64,000 nt of DNA from Cristatella mucedo (taxonomy: Eukaryota; Bryozoa; Phylactolaemata; Cristatellidae). The notes under the pieces were generated by a model, which did not search any database, was not told where the DNA came from, and saw only the letters and a list, made by a program, of their open reading frames with translations. The translations under genes and the position numbers were made by a program. Of the stretch, positions 54,180-64,000 are shown piece after piece. The first letter of the stretch is position 1. Each line of letters begins with the position of its first letter. The DNA lies in contig WPIO01000308.1 in the NCBI GenBank assembly GCA_009760855.2, positions 38,601 to 102,600 of the forward strand. Direction: 5' to 3'.

Positions 54180-54720
54180 TCTCCGTCTGTAACTCCACAA
54201 AGTCATAAAGACTATGTGGGTGTGAGGCTGGAGAGTTGTTAGGGTGCACTAGCAGCCTAAGCTGCTTTTGGTATGCATTCGGTAGCCCACAGACTTCATC
54301 TCACTCAACAAAGAAAAAGTGGGAAGCATAGCAGAGTCAGGAGAGCAGTTAAGGTAGTGAGTAGCCTGGAAGTAGCAGCTCAGGACCACTGAAAAGGATG
54401 AGCCATAGTCGGCAGCAGGAAAATAGTTGTCGTTGCATAAGAATTGTGGAAGCAAGTTCCACAGTCTAGGACCTGCAGAGCTAAACTTTCTGTTGCCAAC
54501 GGTCTTTAAGCTGAGGAATGGAACAGCTAATTTATTGTTCACATGGGAACTGAGGGCACAAAGAAGCTAAAACTGGTGCAGCAGTTCAGCTAGGTACGAA
54601 GGAGCCAAGCAGTAGCGGGCCTTGTGGGTCAGCGTGATAACTATGCACTGCATCCGTTGCTCAACCGGTATCCATCCTTGCTCTTTTAGCAAAGGAGACA
54701 CGTGCTCAAACCATTACAAT
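54180..54720 (-). mobile_element. LINE family B 3' part
   Basis: Minus strand LAVPFLSLKTVGNRKFSSAG, LWNLLPQFLCNDNYFPAADY, HYLNCSPDSAMLPTFSLLSE; further in, LLHQFXLL and the LLKEQGWIPVEQRMQ block. The 3' end faces upstream (gtctgtaactccacaaagtc). Confidence 0.85.
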
Positions 54721-54721
54721 C

Positions 54722-57566
54722 AGTTTGTGCTATGTTTCATGTTTTAAATCATGTTTTAAAATCAGCCTATTGGCTACTAACCTGCATGTTACTTATGATC
54801 GCCAGCAGTTGTTATCGCTCCATCATCGTAGTTCGAATGTATTCCTTGATATTATTGCTGTTGCTAAGATTCGTGAAGTATGCATCAACAAAAGAAAAGC
54901 ACCCTGGAGCCGCTGCGGTGGCCGGAACCGCCAGCTCTGAGACCCGCTCGTTGTGGGGGAACTGCAAGCTGAATACCTTCTCGTTCGGTATTCCTAGCAT
55001 TGTCTCGAACCGCTCAGCACGCTCCCCCACATGCGTCTGTGTGAATCTGTCTAACTTAGTTTTCATCTGGCCTGTTGTAACTCCACCGGCCAGACTGAAC
55101 GCTTGCCTTTGGAATCCTAGCTCAACGTGTAATAAACTTCTGGTAATAAGCGACCTTATTTCTGAAAATGGTGTCGACCTGCTCGCCCTAACTGAAACTT
55201 GACTAAAATCAATAAAGTGCCCGGTAATTAAAGATGCGACCTCAACTGTTTTCTCATTCTTTCACACCCCTAAGTCAATCAAAACTGGAGGTGGAGTTGC
55301 TGCTATCGTGCGATCGAAATTCAACTTCAAGCTATTTGCAGTACCCTCGAAGCAGTCTTTTGAATCAACGGTCTTGGTCACACCCAAAAACAAGCTACCG
55401 ATTTTGGCAGCAGTCTTTCGCTCACCGGTTACCAAATCCTTCTTTATCACAGAGGTCTCCGATCTCATTTCCATTTTGTGTGCAAAAAATCGATCCTTCC
55501 TTGTTATGGGTAATTTCAACGTTCACTTTGATATCTCGTCTGACGCCTTCAACACGGAATTTGTTCATTGACTGACTCATTATCTCTTGTGGCTCATGTG
55601 CATGACCCTACTCACATCAAGGGTCACACACTCGACCAGATTTTCTTATGCAACAGCACTTTGTCGTCACCAATTATTACCAAATCATGCCTGTCTGACC
55701 ACATGCCGATTTCGTTCAATCTACAGTGTGTGCTCACCTCCTCGTCTAAAATAGCCTGTGAATCACGAAACCTCAAGACCCTTGGCGTCGATGTTGTGTG
55801 CGAAAGAAAATCTGCTTCGCCTCGCTATTAAGTCCTCCCTCCACTCAGTCGTAATTTGGCAGATAGCTACAACACGACACTAGCTGACACACTCGACGAG
55901 TTTGCACCACTGACTAAGCACACTATACGCAATCGCCCAGTCGGCCTATGGTTTACCACAGACATTAAACTAGCCAGGACTACTAAGCCCAAGCTGAAAA
56001 ACGCTTGCAAAAGATCAGGACTGACTGTCCATCGACAGGCATATGAAAACTACTGTAAGTCGTACCGATCGCTCCTAGCAAAGGCCAAGTCTTAGCTTCA
56101 ATAAAAATGTTGTTGAATCACAGATGCACAATCCAAAAATGCTGATGTCGACGATCAACCATGTTCTCAACCCCTCCCAGATTAACTCCTTACCGGATGA
56201 TCCTTGTGATGATCTAGCCGATCGCTTCTCACGATTCTTTGTGCAGAAGGTAGACAATATCAGGGAGTCCATTCCTGCGATGCCAACATCCCCACTAGAA
56301 TGCCGTTCCCCAATTCCTGGCTGCACCTCAATGTCTACATTTAAGCAGGTCACTAGTGATCTCGTCCTGATGTTCATATCCCAATCAAAGAAGGCAACAA
56401 GTCCTCTGGACCCTATTCCTATTGTCCTGCTCCTACGTTGCATTGATCTGCTGCTGCCATGCATAAATTACATCATTAATATGTCATTAGCCTCAGGTCA
56501 TTCCCAGCACCTTTCAAAAGTACTGTAGTCAGGCCGCTTCTGAAGTAAAACACACTTGACCAAGAAAACTTGAGAAACCACCACCCAGTCTCCCTCGTAT
56601 CATTCCTATAAAAGGCACTGGAACGGGTCGTGGCGGATTTGTGAACTTGTATATTAAAACTTCCAGCCTTGCTAGTTAATTCTAGTCTGGCTTTAGAGCT
56701 AATCACGCGACAGCATCAGCATTGCTTAGGTTGTATAACGACCTACCTAGGAATGCAGACATAGGCAGAGTGTGTCTGCTTGTTTTGCTCGATTTTTCGG
56801 CAGCTTTTGATACTATCGATCACAAAGTTCTTCTAGAGCGCCTCCCATCCCGCCTGGGCATCACTGCGACTGCTCTGCAGTGGTTCATGTCCTATCTCAG
56901 TTGGAGACTACAGAGTAATGAGGTGAATGGACAAAGATAATACAATTTACTTCTGAAATATGGGGTACCTCAGGGCTCCGTGCTAGGTCCGGTTCTTCTC
57001 ACGGTTTATACTCTCCCTCTTGCTGATGTGATTGCCAAGCACAATCTAGGCTTTCACTTGTATGTGGATGACACTCAGTTGTGCATTTGCTTTGATCCCT
57101 CCCAGCCATCGAGCACCTCAAATTCTCTCAACTCACTTGCTGCATGCATTGATGACATCCGCACACGGATGGCAGCAAATTTTCTAAAACTTAACGATGA
57201 TAAAACTAACTGACTAGTTATGGGCAAACCCAGTGTGATTAAGACATAGGAAAGGCTGATGCTCAAAATAGACTCTGCCAGCATACCTTCTGTTGAATCT
57301 GCTCGAAATCTAAATGTCGTGTTCCAAAGTGACCTCTGGTTAGACGACTACATCAGCTCCATAATCAAGTCTGCCTACCTTCAGCTACATAACATTGCTA
57401 AAGTTCCGGTTCTTTTAGATAACAATATTATTCACGTTGTTTATCAAGCATGATATTACTCATCTGCCAATCGCGTTTGCCTTCGCAGCAAATTTAATGC
57501 TCCTAGAAAGAGATCGAGTTCTCTGAGTGCACTTCAGTAAATGTAATATTATCATTATTATTATTA
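54722..57566 (+). mobile_element. LINE family A, long copy with internal deletion
   Basis: 5' region homologous to 24290; APE endonuclease (LVISDLISENGVDLLALTET, LPILAAVFRSPVTKSFFITE, SFLVMGNFNVHFD, SDHMPISFNLQC); linker; RT (LLVLLDFSAAFDTIDHKVLL, YGVPQGS-type block, YVDDTQLC); then after about 57425 a jump to the 3' UTR and hairpin. It preserves the uninterrupted target of the LINE B insertion at 24937. Frame breaks at about 55200, 56095, 56525, 56940 and 57212. Confidence 0.9.
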
Positions 57567-58212
57567 GCGCTACCTTGTTGCCAGTATTCAAGTTCTCCTT
57601 TTGATTGACGTCTCGCTTGGTAGAATTAATGATGGCATCCTTACACCCACGTATCTGCTAGATATATCAGCAGCATTCGAATCAATCGACTATACGACTA
57701 TTCCAGCACATCACGACACCTTTGTGTTTGATGAGCCTCTTGGCGATTCGAATTATACTGCTATCGTTATCAGCAGCTAACAGTCTGGTTGAGTGGCCTA
57801 GTCGTTTAGGTCCCAGCAGTCTAATCGTGTTCAGTCCCTCAGATGTCTGCACACCTTTTTAAAGTATGCAAATGACTAACGCATGTAGGTAGATAGGCAA
57901 ACGACTTGATGAGCCGTATATCCATCAAAATTTTTCCTTTTAACAGCAACTGAAATGTGATTGAACTCTAAACTTATGAATCATCATCACTCACCATCAC
58001 ATCATCACCTGAACATCTCCGAACTCATTGTTCCTTACCTATCAGGGTGTGGCAGCAGTTCGTGCTTGCAGCCGATAGCAAATGTACGTTGGATGTACAG
58101 CACAGGAAGTATTCAAATGAGTAGGAGATATTCGTGCATTCTATCTAGAGAACAGACTCGCACAGCTCTCTGTTGGCACCAGCATTAACAGATCAGGCAT
58201 TTTTCGTTGTAG

Positions 58213-58709
58213 CAGAGGAGCAGCTAGCACTGCAATTCTGCTTCAACGATTTCGATCAGCACTTCGGTCCGGCCTCCAGCAGCTTCCAGATGCGTGTCGA
58301 GTGTTTCGACTTGTCTGTGACGTCAGAGGGGCATCTGCTGCTGGCTGCGATGGAGCACGGCCTGATGGAATACAGTGAGAGTGGCAAAGAGCTCGGCATC
58401 TGGAAACCTGCTCGGCGGAGCAAAGGATGGGACGACCGTGTTATTGCAGTGCGGTCCCTGCAGGACGGACGTGCCGCTGTAGGCTTGTACGACGACTCTC
58501 GGCTTGTCCTGCTGCTCAGACGAAGCAGCTCTGCTGGTGCACGCCTGCGCTCACGGCTCTTCCAGCTTCTCAGGCGCGCCTCTGCTGCTGCAGCTGGAGG
58601 GGACCAGTGGCTCAAGGACCGATGTGTCGCTCTGCTGCCTTGGTTTAATAATAATAATAATAATATTGCACTTGATAAAGCGCCCTCAGAGAACTCAATC
58701 TCTTTCTAG
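58213..58709 (+). CDS. TRIM family protein, putative exon 3, ending in a LINE tail
   Basis: Follows the acceptor TTTTTCGTTGTAG and fits the phase 1 donor of exon 2; the three exons sum to 1662 nt (553 residues plus stop). VECFDLSVTSEGHLLLAAME, HGLMEYSESGKELGIWKP, then RVIAVRSLQDGRAAVGLYDD and SRLVLLL resemble beta-propeller (NHL/WD-like) strands, about two blades. From 58648 the codons come from an antisense LINE A tail: an Asn run from (AAT)n, then IALDKAPSENSIS and the stop at 58707-58709. A six-blade NHL domain would need far more sequence, so the gene is either truncated by the LINE or splices out at a donor I could not identify. Confidence 0.5.
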
Positions 58710-59355
58710 GCGCTTTACATCTGCTGCAAAGTGATACGCAATAGAATAGTAAGTAAAATCATGCTTGAAAAACAAACAAAATGAATAACATGGTTAGGGG
58801 TTACATGCACTGGGTCAGCATGCAAATGTGGTTAGTGGCAGCATGAACAGTGTCAGCACGCATAAGCACATCGAGGACGAATCACAAGGACCCACTAAAT
58901 GCTGTCCTAAATAGGTATGTTTTTAAGTTTCTTTTAAATGTGGTCAGGTCAGGGGATGTTCTGATACAGGTCGGGAGGGAGTTCCAGGCTGTGGGAGCAT
59001 ACGAGCTAAATGCACGGTCTCCAAAGGATTTAAGGTTTGTACGAGGTATTTCTAGACTGTTGGATTCCGAAAAGCGAGTGGTACGATCCTTTGCCTGATG
59101 GGGTAGTATATCTGAAAGATAGGCTGGAGCCATAGAATGAAGAGACCTAAAAGTGAGCGACAAAACCTTGAAGTCAATCCGTTGCTTGACTGGTAACCAG
59201 TGCAGGTCGGCGAGAAGTGGAGTAATGTGGCAACTGCGAAGCTCCCGACAGACAAGCCTAGCTGCAGAGTTTTGCACCAGCTGCAATCGCCTGATCGCAC
59301 ATGCTGGTAGGCCAGTAAGCAGTGAGTTGCAGAAGTCGAGACGAGATGTCACGAC
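58648..59355 (-). mobile_element. LINE family A 3' half inserted in the TRIM exon
   Basis: (AAT)n at 58648, hairpin block, 3' UTR, then an open C-terminal domain on the minus strand (TSRLDFCNSLLTGLPACAIR to FRTAFSGSL, 156 codons). Few mutations; one of the youngest copies. Confidence 0.9.
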
Positions 59356-59356
59356 C

Positions 59357-60275
59357 TTAATAATAATAATAATAATAACGCACTTGATAAAGCACCTTCA
59401 GAGAACGCAATCTCTTTCTAGGCGCTTTAAATTTGCTGCAACAGAAATACGATCGAATGGTCAGTGGTATTATGCTCAATTATCAACAAGAATAACGTAG
59501 TTAAGGGTTACGGGCACAGGGTCAACACGTAAGTGAGGTAAGTGACAGCACGCATAAGCACATAAATGTCGAATCACTCGGACCTACTAAATGCTGTGAT
59601 AAATACGTGCGATTTTTAATTTCTTTTTAAATTGGGTCAAGTCAGGGGATTTCGTGACGCAAGTTGGGTGTGAGTTCCTGGCTTTGGGAGCATACGAACT
59701 AAATGCACGGTCTCCAAAGGATTTGAGGTTTATACAAGGTATACGTAACCTCCAAGTCGATGCCTTGCTTGACTAGGGAGCCAGTTCAGGCAGGAAAGAA
59801 ATGGTGGAATGTGGCACTACGATGCTCATGACTAGCCTAGCTCCAGAGTTTTGCTCCAGCTGTAAGCGCTTGATTTCACAGGCCGGAAGACCAGCAAGCA
59901 GAACTACAAAAGTAAGACGGAATGTTACAATGCATGGACCAACTCAGATTTAGTATGCCTGTCTACACAGGCCCGAATTTGAGGAATTTTACGTAGCTGA
60001 AAGTAGGCAGACTTGATTGTGGTGCAGATGTGGTCGTCCTAGGAAAGGTCGCTTTGGCACAAGACACCTCGATTTCGTGCAGATTCAACAGCAGATATGC
60101 TGGCACAGCCGATTTTGAGCGTTAGCCTTTCCAATTTCTGAATCACACTTGGTTTACCCATAAGTACTTAAGTAGTTTTAATATAATTCAATTTGAAAAG
60201 GTTTACTGCCATCCATGTGCGGATGTCATCAATACATGCACCTAGGAAGCTGAGAAAATTTGACGTGCTGTTCAA
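59357..60275 (-). mobile_element. LINE family A 3' half
   Basis: (AAT)n at 59357-59377, hairpin (gataaagcaccttcagagaa), 3' UTR, C-terminal domain and RT end (gtcatcaatacatgcacct). More decayed than its neighbour. Confidence 0.85.
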
Positions 60276-60365
60276 CCAAACTGGACAGAGAACGTTGAGT
60301 TGAACCAAATGCTTGTGAAGTAGCTCTTAGAAAGAAGCTCCGACAAAAAGGCAACGATATTGTAG

Positions 60366-60600
60366 TGATAATAACAATAATAATAATGAACTTGATAAAT
60401 AGCCCTTAGAGTGCTCAATTTCTTTGTAGGCGCTGTACATTTGCTGCAAAGAGAAACGCGATTGAACGGTGAGTGATATCATGCTCGATAAACAGCATGA
60501 ACAAGGTGGTCAGGGGTGACATACACAGGCTCAGCATGCACGTGTGGTTAGTGGCAGCCTGCACAGTGTCAGCAGGCATGCGAATGACAGTAGATTAGGT
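60366..60600 (-). mobile_element. LINE family A 3' end
   Basis: aataacaataataataatga tail, cttgataaatagcccttaga, 3' UTR gtcaggggtgacatacacag. Confidence 0.85.
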
Positions 60601-60739
60601 GAACTACTGATGATTGCACCTGTAACTGACTATTAGGGGCGCTTTTCCGGATTCCCGGAGAACGGGAATTGTAGATGCAATGTCAAACATGTTTGAGCTC
60701 GCTTGAAAAAGGAACTCTTGACCGAGCAAGCATTGGGTT

Positions 60740-61144
60740 TTGAAGAAACTAATGATGGCCGATACAGTTTTGAGTATGAAGTTTCTTTCGGTGTCTCACG
60801 CTGTTTTTCTATCCGTCGGACTACTAATCTCACTTCGAGATCATCATAATATAGCAGCTCAGCATGAAAGACCAGCAGCCACATCGCATCACTTCAGTCT
60901 ACGTATCCCTGACTCTCTATTAAGCATCGTATCAATTTCACGATCCGGCCAGTCGAGCTTAGAGGTTCCTTCACTTGCTTTCACCAGCATACCGTCCTCC
61001 TCACTCCATCAATCCTGTGCTCTCGCCGACTATTCTAGTCATCTAAGGGTATGCTGCAATAGATTACCATCTGCTGGTGGTGTGGCCATCAGTTCTGAGG
61101 CACCGGAAGTGTGGAGCTTGCTTTCAGCCACAGTATCTACTTGA
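60740..61144 (+). other. ORF with faint LINE-like end
   Basis: 134 codons; the final part SEAPEVWSLLSATVST recalls the AP..WNSLP block of CR1/L2-type LINEs and a preceding short histidine block recalls HHF. Too weak to assign; it may be an old third LINE family or chance. Confidence 0.25.
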
Positions 61145-61255
61145 AAGGACTTTGCGACTTTCAAGTCTCAGATATGCAGGCCTCAACTCAGCTCAGCTGT
61201 ATGCTCAGCTCTCGCAGCCTCGGTGAACGTGTCATTTTTTTTTTCTGAATGCTAC

Positions 61256-61340
61256 GTGCTTACCTGTGGTCTGTACGTACCTATGCTCTGTGCTTACTCA
61301 TGTTCTGTACTTACCTGTGCTCTGTGATTACCTGTGCATG
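61256..61340 (+). repeat. 17-bp tandem repeat, five units
   Basis: Units GTGCTTACCTGTGGTCT, GTACGTACCTATGCTCT, GTGCTTACTCATGTTCT, GTACTTACCTGTGCTCT, GTGATTACCTGTGCATG. Exact 17-bp spacing. Confidence 0.85.
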
Positions 61341-62425
61341 ATTTAGTGCATAATACGGATGAAGCCATTGACCAGAGGTCCAAGTAACCCACTTCCACAA
61401 GAGTCTGCTTATAATAATAATAATAACGACGCAAAGTATTCTTTAAGGTTGTATTCGCTTTCTAACGCTTAAAGTACACCGAGGGAGAGCTTGCAAGTTG
61501 CTAAAACATCTAAAAAGAAGCGAAATAAAGCGGTTGATGTGGAAGATGTTGGCCGAAAGCTAATGAATTTTAGCCAAGCAATAGGTCTTTGAATGCCATA
61601 AACTTACTTGATTTTTGAAGATTCAGCCTTAGTCTTAAGTCGGTAACGATATCGTTATATATTCATTAACCCGTGCATTACTTAGTTACTATTCCATCGT
61701 GATGGGCCTTTTTGATCTTTACTTTGTTCCAGTCATCTTTTCGCTTTCTGTTTTTCCTCCCACGTTCCTTTCTGTCTTTCTTATTTTCCCGCTTTAATTG
61801 ACAGAAATATTTTACTTAGATGGCTGGAATGCAAAGCAATTTCTTTTGGGCGGTGTGCAATTACTTTCATTTTATTTCGCCCTTCCCGTTCGATCACGTT
61901 GACCGCTTTTGTTCGCTTTGCTTTAAGGTCAAAATAACTCTTGACTTACTACGACCACACAGAATGAGGTGCCATTACTGGTGGAAATGACTGCTTAGAT
62001 AAAGTAACTGTAATAAAGTATAATCGCTGCCCGTGGAGGTTGAGAAAAGCGAGCTCACGAAGTGATGCGGAGTTTTCCCGGTTGGGAACGTTGGAATTGC
62101 TTCAAAGCGCCATGTGACTCTGGCACCTTTGAACTTGACTTGAACGGGGAACTTTATGGGTTCTTCGATAAATGCTGCTCCTTACTTTGTTCCTCTCGAA
62201 AATTTGCCTATGAATAATTCTATTCATGTTGTATTTTTTTCTTTTTACAGTAAGCAAGCCGTTTAATTTTCACAGGGCTATAGTCTTTGTAAAATGCTCA
62301 TGCGATCGCTTAAAAATTTCTTAGACAAACAAATTACTAGAGAGATTTATTCACGAATGAACACACCCACACATTTTTAGTTTGCCCGCATGACCGGGGA
62401 CCTCTACAAGTTGTAATCTTACAAT
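61341..62425. other. No gene recognised
   Basis: AT-rich. A short (ATA)n at about 61411-61426. Pyrimidine-rich at 61735-61795. No domain-bearing ORF. Confidence 0.45.
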
Positions 62426-62429
62426 CTCA

Positions 62430-63425
62430 TTGAAAAGGATTGTCCCTAATATGCTGACGGTACTCAGCTCTATTTGTCACGTAAACTGTCTGAAGCTGGT
62501 GCAGCCACTGATAAAGTGAATGCTTGCCTTGCAGACACTCGATCTTGGATGTCGGCAAATTCCTTAAACTAAACGATGATCAAACGGAACTGTCGCTCAT
62601 AGGACACCCCAAGCGTGTGGCTGGACTAGATGGCTATGCTCTGCTAATAGGTGTTGCTATTATGCGACCATCACCACGGATTGAGCTGCCGTCTTCGACA
62701 GATGCCTAAATTTTAGAAGCTTCGTTATGAAGACTGCTTCTACAGGAAGCCAAACATCACGTATGAGAATTGAACTAGCTGCTTAGTTCCGTCTCGGGGT
62801 AGAGTATTGTACTTCCTTTTGGCTGGGCTAACGAAAGGACACTAGGCCACTGCAGCTGGCGATGAATATAGCTGCAAGGCTTGTTTACAGATGCCATAGG
62901 TTTCATCGCTCGTCTCCTTTGCTGAAAGAGCTTGGATGATTGCCGGTTGGTCGATGAATACAGAGCAAAGTGCTTACACTGACCCACAAGGCCAAGGCCA
63001 AGTACATAGCTCCTTCGTACCCTGCCGAACTGCTGTCAGTTTCAGCTTCCTCGTACCCTCAGGTATTGCATGGACGATCGATTAGCTGTTTTATCCCTCT
63101 AATTAAAGACCGTTGGCAACACAGGAGCTGTAACTCTGCAGGTCCTAGACTGAGGAACTCACTTCCACAATTCGTATGCAACGACAGCTACTCTCCTGCT
63201 GCCGAATGTGGCACATTATTTCCAGCCGTCTTGGAGCTGCTAGCTCCACGATACTTGCTACATCCACTGCTCTTCTGACTCAGCTGAGCTTCTCACTTTC
63301 TCTTTGTTGCGGGAGATTAAGTCTTTCGGCTGCCTGCCGAATGCTTACCGAAATCAGCTTAGGTTATTGGTGAGCTATACAAAACTCTACGGCATACTAG
63401 TTACAGACGGATCTACATTACATTA
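62430..63425 (+). mobile_element. LINE family B, RT end and C-terminal domain
   Basis: 62450-62640: YADGTQLYLS (second catalytic Asp replaced by Gly), KVNACLADTRSWMSANSLKL, SLIGHPKRVAG. 62800-63425: LHWxPxDxR-type region, HKAKAKYIAPSYPAELLS, GPRLRNSLPQF, FSLCCGRLSL, 3' end ggatctacattacattaaat. Several frameshifts. Confidence 0.8.
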
Positions 63426-63443
63426 AATTGCGGCAAGCACGGT

Positions 63444-63595
63444 GTCAGCATTCAAGTGTGTTTAGTGGCACAGTGCACAGGGTCACCATGCAAGTGTCTT
63501 TAGTGGCAGCATGCACAGAATCAGCATGCAAGTGTTTTTAGTGGCAGCACGCACAGATGTCAGCATGCAAGTGTGTTTAGTGGCAGCATGAAAAT
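63444..63595 (-). repeat. Minisatellite derived from the LINE A 3' UTR
   Basis: About four units of roughly 37 bp: gtcagcat.caagtgtgtttagtggcagcatgcaca. The unit is the antisense of the family A 3' UTR module (gcatgctgccactaaccaca...). Flanking sequence to 63640 is also 3' UTR-like. Confidence 0.85.
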
Positions 63596-63640
63596 ATGTA
63601 ACCATGCGCATCTAGCTAGTTTCCTTCAAATGTGCGGATG

Positions 63641-64000
63641 AATCAATAATGAGTAGGAGCAGAGCATTTCTGGACTGCCCTTTTACTACACTTTTAGATC
63701 ACCTAAGAACAATAATAATGATTAAAAGAATGCGACAATTGTGTGCGTGGTCGCGAGTGATACGATTCAACACCAGATCCTTCTGACAATGGAAAGCCAA
63801 TTCGGCAACGAATTCTTTCAGATGTGTAGGCAGCCCGATGATTTTCTGTAATGGTCGACGAAAAACGGAGACAACTCTCGAGTCTCCATCAGCTGCTAAA
63901 TATTGCTCTTCGATATACCGTATACCATATGTATTGAATGGAAATTGTTTTAGTTTTTCAAAGTCTCTCGTTAACACTAGGCACTTAATATTTATAATAA
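63641..64000. other. No gene recognised
   Basis: The minus-strand ORF at 63699-63977 (92 codons) contains RDFEKLKQFPFNTYGIRYIE and HLKEFVAELAFHCQKDLVLN, without a domain I can name. It begins near the window end and could be part of a larger gene outside. Confidence 0.3.

Larger units (their letters stand above)
53483..58212 (+). other. Large TRIM intron loaded with LINEs
   Basis: About 4.7 kb, of which 54180-57566 is LINE B and LINE A. The flanks 53483-54175 and 57567-58212 show nothing recognisable. This is the intron expected if exon 3 belongs to the same gene. Confidence 0.5.

Noticed and set aside
60740-61144. Host gene of 134 codons
   Set aside because: Only a faint AP.VW.LL word is recognisable and it points to an old LINE rather than a gene.

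Overview
The window is nuclear DNA from an animal, most likely an invertebrate. The evidence is spliced genes from animal-only families (an FRS2-like myristoylated IRS/PTB adaptor and a TRIM protein with RING, B-boxes and coiled coil), tRNA-derived SINEs, APE-type non-LTR retrotransposons (LINEs) with YxDD reverse transcriptases, Tc1/mariner and gag-like remnants, and long microsatellites. The species cannot be named from this sequence. Repeats occupy well over half of the window.

Host genes. (1) 3.4-8.1 kb (+): an FRS2-like adaptor in two coding exons (4202-5357 and 6828-7042) encoding 456 residues: an MGC lipidation start, an IRS-type PTB domain, three YxN (GRB2-type) sites and a degenerate SHP2-type C-terminal motif. 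(2) 13.7-20 kb (-): a second copy of the whole locus in inverted, tail-to-tail orientation. Its first coding exon (17729-19021) is open but has lost the MGC start and carries a 204-bp tandem duplication; its last exon (14763-14927) is broken. (3) 28.95-29.6 kb (-): a third copy of the promoter and first exon, in which the PTB domain is missing but the frame and the splice donor phase are kept. All three share a palindromic TCACGTGA E-box, a pyrimidine tract ending in AG just before the start, and the same phase-1 donor (GTGCAG/GTAGG). (4) 52.2-58.7 kb (+): a TRIM gene in three recognisable exons; the third codes for propeller-like sequence that runs directly into an antisense LINE, whose tail supplies the stop codon.

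Mobile elements. LINE family A (CR1/L2/Rex1-like; APE endonuclease, RT, C-terminal domain, 3' hairpin, (ATT)n tail) has several dozen copies; the longest are 24190-28078 and 54722-57566. LINE family B (related, ending in a tacattacatta tail) has about a dozen copies. SINE1 is tRNA-derived with a strong internal stem-loop and a TTTATTTATT tail. SINE2 is tRNA-derived, sometimes with a duplicated tRNA-like head, and its 3' end copies the family A hairpin, which suggests family A mobilises it. There are also a 731-bp solo-LTR-like insertion with a clean target duplication, two gag-like fragments and an internally deleted Tc1/mariner transposase. The nesting runs both ways (A in B, B in A, A in A, SINE and LTR in A), so relative ages can be read.

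The regions 13.1-13.7, 33.8-38.5, 39.5-42.1, 50.6-51.6 and 61.3-62.4 kb hold no gene I can support; 34.7-36.6 kb is noticeably GC- and CpG-rich and may be a promoter region.
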